A DNA stretch of 64,000 nucleotides, from contig NW_026729144.1 in NCBI RefSeq assembly GCF_030272615.1, positions 111,462 through 175,461 on the forward strand. The letters are read 5' to 3'. The notes under the pieces were generated by a model. It was not told where the DNA came from and searched no databases. It saw only the letters and a list, made by a program, of their open reading frames with translations. Source of the DNA: Cryptomeria japonica (lineage: Eukaryota > Streptophyta > Pinopsida > Cupressales > Cupressaceae). Below, in pieces: positions 56,666-64,000 of the stretch (the stretch's first letter is position 1; each line of letters opens with the position of its first letter). Both the position numbers and the translations under genes were made by a program.

Positions 56666-57130
56666 TGTGAGGGTTTCAAGCAGATCCGAAGCAAATATGA
56701 ACTAACAATTATATGCAGATTTAAATACAAAAGATAAAGAAATAAAATAGGACACAGATAACACAGAGATTTAACGTGGTTCACCCAGAATGGGTTACGT
56801 CCACCATACACAGCCGTCCAATCTTTCTTATTATCCAGCAAAAACAGTACATCAACCTTCTAATGCCTTAAGCATCCCAGCCGCTTATAACATGCATTTT
56901 TAGGGCAACAAACAAAGTCGGCCTTTTTTAGGGTTTTATTACAATGTCGGTTTTCATCAACAAAAAAAATGGCAAAAAAAATTTTCTCGGGGGCTGCCGC
57001 CCCCAAACCCCTGCTTTCTCGGGGGCTGCCGCCCCCGAACCCCTGCCCGGGGCCCGGCCCGGCCCCGGACCCCGATGAGGATACGTGCTGAGTGTACAGT
57101 ACTTTGCTAATCAATCGCCACATTTCAACA
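56666..57130 (-). repeat. 3' LTR of copia element
   Basis: 465 bp. Contains two tandem 32 bp units, each with a GGGGGC-TGCC-GCCCCC hairpin (56,988-57,040), and a GC-rich CCCGGGGCCCGG stretch with a 5 bp duplication (CGGCC) absent from the other LTR. Confidence 0.95.
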
Positions 57131-57145
57131 ATCTCCCACTTGGAG
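57131..57145 (-). other. Polypurine tract of copia element
   Basis: On the minus strand CCAAGTGGGAGAT directly precedes the LTR start TGTTGAAATG, the form typical of plant copia elements. A second identical 'tctcccacttggagactgat' block follows at about 57,170, so the tract region is duplicated. Confidence 0.85.
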
Positions 57146-57311
57146 ACTGATCAGGCTCCACACCGAACAATCTCCCACTTGGAGACTGATACTACACGAC
57201 ACCACTGTACATACAACATCCGTTGGATAAAACACTAGGACTTGACTGGTATAAATTCCACAATTATCAATCAAGAAGACCAACAGAAACTGATGAAGAA
57301 ATCAGCTTCTC

Positions 57312-60300
57312 CTATGGAACTGCCTTTGTGAACATATCGACAGGATTCTCACTTGTGTGAATCTTCTTAAGCCGTAACTGACCCTCCTCCAAAATAGTCC
57401 GGATGAAGTGGTACCTGAGCTGAATGTGCTTTGTCCTTGAATGAAAAGAAGAGTTCTTCGCAAGATGAATGGCACTCTGGCTATCAGTATACAATGGGCT
57501 ATCCTCTTGTTTCTGACCCAATTCCTTCAGAAAACATTGCAACCAAATCATCTCTTTACTGGCTTCTGTAGCAGCAACATACTCAGCTTCAGTGGTTGAA
57601 AGTGCAACAACCTTTTGCAGCCTAGAAATCCAACTGACTGCAGTTCCCCCTATAGTAAAAACATAGCCTGTACTACTCCTCCGTGAATCAGTATCACCTG
57701 CCAGATCAGAGTCAACAAATCCACTTAGAGCAGCATTAGATCCTTTGAAACATAATGCCTTCATAGTAGTTCCTTTCAAATACTGAAGAATCCATTTCAC
57801 AGCATTCCAATGTTCCATACCCGGATTACTCATAAACCTGCTCACAACTCCCACTGCATGTGCAATATCTGGCCTTGTGCATACCATTGCATACATCAGA
57901 CTGCCAACAACTGATGAATATGGGATGTTAGACATTTTATTAACCTCTTCCTGTGCCTTTAGGCACATCTCCTTAGTCAATTTGAAATGACTAGCCAAAG
58001 GTGTACTAACTGGTTTTGCATCCTGCATGTTAAATCTTTTCAACACCTTTTTTATATACTCACTTTGGGACAAATTCAAGGTTCTATTTTTCTTGTCCCG
58101 TGTAATCCTCATACCGAGAATTTGCTTGGCTGCACCCAAATCCTTCATAGCAAATGACCTGGCTAATTTCTGTTTAAGATCATTTATATGTTGCATGTTA
58201 GACCCAGCAACAAGCATGTCATCAACATAAAGCAACAGGATAATATAACTGCCATTATCAAATCTCTTAAAATATACACAATGATCAGAATGACATCTAT
58301 GATAACCGTGTTCAGCCATGAAACTATCAAATTTTAAATACCATTGTCGGGGTGCTTGCTTTAGGCCATACAGACTTTTCTTCAACCTGCACACCAAGTT
58401 CTCCTTACTTTTGACCTCATATCCCTGTGGTTGCAACATGTAAATTTCCTCCTCCAAATCTCCATGGAGAAAAGCTGTTTTGACATCTAATTGTTCAAGA
58501 TGTAAATCATCTGTAGCCACAAGACTAAGTACAGTTCTAATTGAAGTCATTTTTACAACTGGAGAAAATATTTCATCATAATCTATACCCTTTTTCTGTG
58601 CAAACCCTTTTACCACAAGTCTGGCCTTATATCTTTTCTGACCTCCTTCCTCCTCCTTCAGTCGATAAACCCATTTGTTAGGAAAGGCTCTTTTTTCTGC
58701 AGGTAAAGGAACTAAGTCCCAAGTCTTATTTTTCATCAGGGAGTCCATCTCCTCTTTCATGCCTAGCTGCCACTATTGTTTGGCATCCACCTGCATTGCT
58801 TCTTCATATTCTTCTAGTTCACCAGAATCTGTTAATAAAATAGAATACAAAGAAGGAGAAAATCTTTCAGGGGGTCTACTTGTCCTCATAGAACGTCTAA
58901 TACTTGCAGGAGTTTGTGGGATAATCTGTTGTTGCTGAGCATCAGGTACCTGTGGCATTTCATTTTCAGGAATCTCATCCAACACCACATATTCTTGTTT
59001 GTCATGTTCATGCTTCTTTTCCTGCATCTGTTCTTTATACATAACCTTCTCATTGAATATAACATCTCTACTTCTAATTATTTTCTTATTTTCAAAATCC
59101 CATAACCGATAGCCATATTCATCTATCCCATATCCAATGAAGGTACATTTCTGAGATTTAGCATCAAGCTTGGTTCTGTTTTCTTTATCAACATGGACAA
59201 AAGCTTCGCAACCAAAAGTTTTTAGAAAAGAATAATTTACCTTTTTACCAGTCCATGCCTCCTCTGGAATACCACCATCCAAAGGGGTTGACGGTCCTCT
59301 ATTTATCAAATAGACAGCAGTATGTACAACATCTGCCCAAAAATGTAAGGGCAATCCAGCATGCAATCTCATGCTCCTCGCACGTTCCATGATGGTCCTA
59401 TTCATTCTCTCTGACACACCATTTTCCTGTGGAGTTCCTGGAACTGTCTTCTGCTTTCGAATCCCATTTAAGGAACAGTAATCTTCAAATGCCTTGCTGC
59501 AATACTCACCTCCATTATCCGATCTGAGACACTTCAACTTTTTTCCTGTCTCATTCTCAACCAAAGCTTTCCATTTCTTAAAAGTTTCAAAAACATCTGA
59601 TTTTTGTTTTAGGAAATATACCCATGTTTTTCTGGTTGAGTCATCAATAAAAATAACATAATAACAAGAGCCACCAAGAGATGATACCTGAGCCGGTCCC
59701 CATACATCTGAATGTACAAGCTCTAACTTCTCACTCTTCTTCTCTTTCCCAACCTTGAGAAATCTGACTCTTTTCTATTTACCATAAACACAGTTTTCAC
59801 AGAACTCTAAATCAATCTTCTTTTGTCCTGGCAATAGATTTTTGGAGTGAAGGATTTTCATCCCTTTCTCACTCATGTGCCCAAGCCTATGGTGCCACAT
59901 TATCGAATCTGTTCTTGCAACATTTATTGTTGTTGTCCCTGCAGTAACTTTATCTGTAGCAGCTAAGGTAGAGTAAGTATTACTAGTACACAGATATAAT
60001 GTGCCTACCTTCGCACCTTTAGCTACTACTAATGGTCCTTTAGTGACCTTCCACATACTGTCTGAGAAGGTAACTATGCAACCTTCACTACCTAGTTGCC
60101 CTACAGAAATTAAATTTCTTCTTAAATTAGGAACATGTCTTACCTCCTGCAGAAACCAGTCATTACCATTCTGCAACTTGATCTTTATGTTTCCTTTTCC
60201 AACAATTTGACAGGGGTCATCATCACCCAAATATACTTGTCCAAAATCACCTTGAACATAATCTAGAAAATATTTTCTATGGGGTGTAGCATGAAATGAA

Positions 60301-61202
60301 GCCCCAGAATCTATTACCCAGGAATCATTAACATTATCCAAACATAAGATTAAAACATCTTGTAAAGTATTACTTGCAATATTAGCTTCCTTACTATCAT
60401 TTTCATTTTTGTCTCCTTCTTTGTTTTTCCGAGACCAACAATCTTTCTTTAGATGACCAGGCTTTCCGCAGTACCAGCAATCTTTCTTTCCTCTAGATTG
60501 AGAGCGTCCTTTCTTTGACTTCCCTCGTGACTTCTCATTCCCAAAGCCTTTTCCTCTTTCCTTTGATCTTCCTCTGTTCTCCACATTCAAAACACTACCC
60601 GATGATGTTGGAGTCTCACCTGTGCTTTTCCTTCGCATTTCCTCGCTTAGGATAACACCAACAATATCATCAAATACCAAAGTATTTTTACCAAAGACAG
60701 AGTTACTTACAGCCATAACCAAGCTATTCCAGCTTTCTGGCAAAGAACATAAAATCAAGAGAGCCCTAACCTCTTCTGCAAAGGTAATTTTTACCGAAGA
60801 CAATTGACTGGTAATTGTATTAAATTCATTTAAGTGCTCCGCTACAAATCCTCCCTCACTCATTTTCAAATTAAACAAACGCTTCATAAGAAATACCTTA
60901 TTCGAAGCCGAGGGTTTCTCATACAGCTTAGCCAATGTTGCCATCAAATCTACAGTCGTTTTTGCTTCTGTTATATTGAATGCTACAGACGCCGCAAGGC
61001 ACAATCGAATGGATCCCAGTGCCTTTCTATCTAAAATGTCCCACTCTTCATCTGATATTGTAGTCGATTTCTTTGCCTTTCCTTCCAATGGCCGCCACAA
61101 ATCCTTTTGATATAGGTAATCCTCCATCTGCATTTTCCATAACTGATAATTCTGGCTGTTAAACTTTTCGACCTTGAATTTGGAATCCTCCATTGCTCCC
61201 AC
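57312..61202 (-). pseudogene. Copia gag-pol, full length with two TAG stops
   Basis: One frame from ATG 61,202 (MGAMEDSKFKVEKFNSQNY) to 57,312, about 1,296 codons. In order: Gag with a CCHC knuckle CWYCGKPGHLKKDCW (about 60,485); protease WVIDSGASFHATP (about 60,325); GAG-pre-integrase MWHHRLGHMSEKGM (about 59,900); integrase with VHSDVWGP, FIDDSTRKTWVYF, SDNGGEY and TPQENGVSERMNRT (catalytic D, D, E); reverse transcriptase with LDVKTAFLHGDL and LLLYVDDMLVAG; RNase H with FVDSDLAGD, STTEAEYVA and YTDSQSAIHLAKN. Stops are TAG at about 59,777 (after CVYGK) and TAG near 58,773 (after VDAKQ). Both could come from CAG by one C-to-T change. No frameshift is present. Apart from the stops, all catalytic residues are in place. 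Confidence 0.92.
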
Positions 61203-61235
61203 TCAAATCTAAAAGTCCTGCCAATTTACAGAAAA

Positions 61236-61253
61236 CCTCGCTTTGATACCAAT
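61236..61253 (-). other. Primer-binding site of copia element
   Basis: On the minus strand ATTGGTATCAAAGCGAGG follows the LTR end. TGGTATCAAAGC matches the complement of the initiator tRNA-Met 3' end at 11 of 12 bases, the common plant copia primer. Confidence 0.9.
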
Positions 61254-61713
61254 TGTGAGGGTTTCAAGCAGATCCGAAGCAAATATGAACTAACAATTAT
61301 ATGCAGATTTAAATACAAAAGATAAAGAAATAAAACAGGACATAGATAACACAGAGATTTAACGTGGTTCACCCAGAATGGGTTACGTCCACCATACACA
61401 GCCGTCCAATCTTTCTTATTATCCAGCAAAAATAGTACATCAACCTTCCAATTCCTTAAGCATCCCAGCCGCTTATAACATGCGTTTTTAGGGCAACAAA
61501 CAAAGTCGGCCTTTTTTAGGGTTTTATTACAATGTTGGTTTTCATCAACAAAAAAAACGGCAAAAAAAATTTTCTCGAGGGCTGCCGCCCCCAAACCCCC
61601 GCTTTCTCGGGGGCTGCCGCCCCCGAACCCCTGCCCGGGGCCCGGCCCCGGACCCCGGCGAGGATACGTGCTGAGTGTATAGTACTTTGTTGATCAGTCG
61701 CCACATTTCAACA
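61254..61713 (-). repeat. 5' LTR of copia element
   Basis: 460 bp, partner of 56,666-57,130, with the same GC-rich hairpin units (61,575-61,630). Confidence 0.95.
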
Positions 61714-61718
61714 GGATA
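61714..61718. repeat. Target-site duplication of copia element, right
   Basis: GGATA, matching 56,661-56,665; LINE sequence continues directly on both sides. Confidence 0.92.
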
Positions 61719-62640
61719 TGCTCTTGAACCTCCACAAGATCCAGTTTGAGCTTCTCTATAGCTTTGAAGATGTTGCCAAAAGTGGATTTATTCCAGCATT
61801 GAATATTAGACTTAACATTGGAGAGCTTCTTGTCTATATGAAACATAGTCATTTCCTGGATATCAATATTCCACCACTCCAAAATTTTATCTTGGATTTT
61901 CGGGGCCATTAGCCACATTTTCTCAAATTTGAAGGGGTATGCCTTTCTTACAGACAACGAAGAGACTGAGAGGCAGATGGGAAATTGATCTGATCCAAGA
62001 TGGGCTAAGGCATTGAGTTTGCAGGAGGACATCTAGAGCCAATCTGAAGAGATAAGATCCTCCCCATTGCGTCTGTTGGACCAGGTGAATTTGGCCCCAA
62101 TAAGATCAAGATCTAAAAGGCTCAAAGAGTTGATCATGTCAGCCAAGTGTTGTCTACTATCAATAGAAATAGGTATACCACTAGATTTTTCTAGATTAGA
62201 AAGAGGGGTATTGTAATCACACAGAAGGATCCATTTCTCATTAGGGAAGAGAGATCTGGCAAGGCAAATGGAAGACCATAAAGATTTCCTAGTTCATCTC
62301 CCATTAGGAGCATAGATGTTGGAAATGATCCAGGAGGATCCATCTTTAAGATTAAAGAATATAGTAGCAATGTGATTGGGAGAAGAGAGAACCACCTTAG
62401 CACATAGGATTTCTAGATTCCAAAGGATGGTGATACCTCTTGAAGCACCATCAGCATCCACACAGTGAACACCACAATCTCCAAAAATTGCCAGTTTGAG
62501 TTTTTCCACTTTACTAGGCATTTTCATTTCTTGGACAAGACATATATCAGGCTTGTGATCTCTGGCCAAATTAGATAGAAGGTCATGCTTATGGGGGTGG
62601 TTTAATTCCCTTATATTCCATTCAATGACCTTCATTTTGC
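61719..62640 (-). pseudogene. LINE ORF2 endonuclease domain, interrupted
   Basis: ATG at 62,635 begins MKVIEWNIRELNHPHKHDLL, the N-terminal endonuclease motif. CLVQEMKMPS (about 62,540) is the Q-E motif, SNIYAPNGR (about 62,320) the Y-x-P motif, CDYNTPLSN (about 62,215) corresponds to G-D-F-N, FTWSNRRNG (about 62,090) follows, and GSDQFP (about 61,990) stands for the final S-D-H, with Q in place of H. One frameshift near 62,295 and a TAG near 62,033 break it. Reading then runs through the linker (KAYPFKFEKMWL) to the copia insertion point. Confidence 0.85.
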
Positions 62641-62970
62641 ATGAGGGGGGGATCCCATCCCCATTTATGGTAATGTTCTCTGAGCTCCATCTGCAATGGC
62701 AACCTGACTCTATATATCTCTGCTAACTGCATTATAAGGTCTCCCCATCCCCCTTGAATCTGACCCATAGTCCGCTCTTTGTCTATTTCTGGTTAAGACC
62801 CCTCCAGGAGTTGGGGTGAATTGGTCAATAGGGGAGTTCCTTCTTCTATTTTTGGGCTTGACGTCAATAAAAGGAGCCGTGTCCTCATGAGGGGGATCCT
62901 GCAAGGGGTAGGTCTAGGGATTTAACTTAGAAGTGTTATCCATATCAACAATAAACTGAATGAGAATATC

Positions 62971-64000
62971 CTAGGCAGATCCAGTAGAGGTTGGGGAAAC
63001 CTTGTCAAAGCGGGGGACATTCACAATAGAGGGATCCCCAACAATCTCAACAGTTTCCGAGTTGTTCGAGTCAAGGTCAGTGGGAATGATTGGCTCAGGT
63101 CTAGAGCCAACCAAATCATAGCCCAAAATAGTCGAGGAAGGCTCTGTGGCCAGGGCATCCTTCATTTCTAAGAGCGGCTCAATCCTTTTTCTCCATTCCT
63201 TCTTTGGCTTAGACGGGCATTGCCTGGCCCAGTGACCAGCTTTTTTGCAGTGGAAACATGCAAAGGGGATGGATTCATACTCTAGTTTTTGCACCCATCT
63301 GCAGAGATTGGAGAAAATATCTACCTCAGAAGGTAGGTTTGAAGACTGTTTGACACTAACACATAGTCTGGCATAGACCAGACATCTTTTTGCTGCAGTC
63401 ATTGGGTCGACTGAGATTAGATCCCCAAAACAGGAAGCAATACCTGCAAAAATTTCTTCTCCCTAGAACAGGTAAACCTGGCAGTCTGACCCACATAGAG
63501 GCTTCATTACATTCCCATTCTAACCTAGATAGGGGCTTCATTACATTCCCAGACTTTGGGATTAAAACCTGGTTCCCATTTTTAAGGGCTAGCAAAGCTT
63601 TTCTTGGCATCCAAGGACCTCCCACTAGAACAGATCAAAAATCTTCTTCACAAGAGAATGAAAAGGAGAAGAAGCCACCAACCATAGCCACAACATCAAT
63701 TTGACCTTTACCTTTCCATTTCCTTGCCACCCAGAAATGAACAACCTCAATATTTGGGTGTGGGCCGATAAATTTTCCAACCGAGACTAAATTCATATGA
63801 GCCATATTCTGATCTAAAATACTATCCAGAATGGACATGGAGAAAGTGCCAAAGTCTCGATCCACCTTATGCACTACCAACAAAAATGGCCTTGCCTTTA
63901 AGATTTGTTGAAAAAAGAGAGGCCCATTTCTTGTTGCATTCCATAGAGGGAATCTTATTATTGGGGCCCTCAACCTCACCAGTTTTGTCGAAGGTGACAA
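62971..64000 (-). pseudogene. LINE ORF1: DUF4283-like RNA-binding protein with CCHC knuckle
   Basis: Runs in from the right edge. The first part (64,000-63,635) has the DUF4283 pattern (FPLWNATRNGPLFFQQILKA near the start). A frame change leads to GGPWMPRKALLAL (63,622) and MWVRLPGLPVLGRRNF (63,490-63,440), the usual W-V-R-L-P-G-L-P block. A second frame change leads to VYARLCVSV (63,375) and the zinc knuckle CFHCKKAGHWARQCP (63,257-63,213), then a basic and acidic tail to 62,971. In plant L1 elements this protein binds the element RNA. The same architecture is expected for the left-hand LINE. Confidence 0.85.

Larger units (their letters stand above)
56666..61713 (-). mobile_element. Complete copia element nested in the LINE
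   Basis: 5,048 bp on the minus strand. LTRs at 56,666-57,130 (3' LTR) and 61,254-61,713 (5' LTR), both TG...CA. Primer-binding site next to the 5' LTR, polypurine tract next to the 3' LTR, one gag-pol frame between, and GGATA duplications on both sides. The LTRs differ by about 16 substitutions (all but one transitions) and one 5 bp indel, about 3.5 percent, so insertion is not recent but is younger than the LINE. The gag-pol frame has only two stops. Protein motifs suggest the Tork/Tnt1-like group. Confidence 0.95.
54790..64000 (-). mobile_element. L1-type LINE split by a copia element
   Basis: Minus-strand LINE running off the right edge. Order from the 5' side: ORF1 with DUF4283-like region and CCHC knuckle (64,000-62,971), endonuclease (62,640-61,719), the 5,048 bp copia insertion, linker and RT (56,660-55,312), post-RT region (55,236-54,812). 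It then stops before the zinc-binding and RNase H parts. Without the copia element the visible LINE is about 4.2 kb. Decay is moderate: few frameshifts per domain. Loss of the 3' end rather than the 5' end is unlike normal LINE 5' truncation and suggests later deletion. Confidence 0.88.

Noticed and set aside
1-64000. tRNA or rRNA genes
   Set aside because: I looked for T-arm words such as GTTCGAATC and for rRNA-like blocks and found none; the TGGTATCA and TGGCACGCCC words are retrotransposon primer-binding sites.

Overview
This window is nuclear DNA from a seed plant with a large, repeat-choked genome. A gymnosperm such as a conifer is my best guess, from the mix of old LINEs, Tat-like gypsy elements and very large LTRs, but nothing in the window fixes the species. 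I see no bacterial genes, rRNA, tRNA or CRISPR array. Nearly all recognisable coding sequence belongs to retrotransposons, mostly decayed. The only candidate host genes are a small two-exon lysine-rich gene near 14.8-15.3 kb and decayed relatives of it.

Layout. 1-4.1 kb: degenerate L1-type LINE (ORF1 remnant, endonuclease, reverse transcriptase). 4.1-11.6 kb: gene-free sequence with two decayed copia-like LTR remnants. 11.7-12.7 kb: zinc-binding and RNase H end of a LINE, possibly the same element split by a ~7.5 kb insertion. 13.0-13.8 kb: a broken unknown gene. 14.6-15.3 kb: the small lysine-rich gene. 17.7-21.8 kb: decayed piece of a related locus, carrying a 3.5 kb LTR with its polypurine tract. 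21.8-41.3 kb: two gypsy elements head to tail and sharing an LTR (LTR-internal-LTR-internal, second copy cut off on the right). 41.3-47.2 kb: an older direct duplication of the host locus; one copy carries a 2.1 kb insertion encoding an unknown coiled-coil protein. 50.8-52.8 kb: three ~658 bp units that span a copia LTR/polypurine junction. 53.2-64 kb: minus-strand LINE sequence; the larger LINE is split by a complete copia element (56,666-61,713) with matching LTRs and a 5 bp target duplication.

The most interesting part is the gypsy pair. Both copies encode Gag and protease and then pass directly to the C-terminal GPY/F end of integrase, with no reverse transcriptase, RNase H or integrase core. 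Sharing one deletion implies a non-autonomous family that needs proteins in trans. The complete copy also carries (a) an antisense ORF of about 635 codons with a plant mobile domain and a C-terminal coiled coil, (b) a tandem array of about ten short hairpins with constant loops and co-varying stems just before the 3' LTR, and (c) a 5' leader studded with CGCGTCTGTG-like motifs. The hairpin array and leader motifs are the best candidates for undescribed functional elements.
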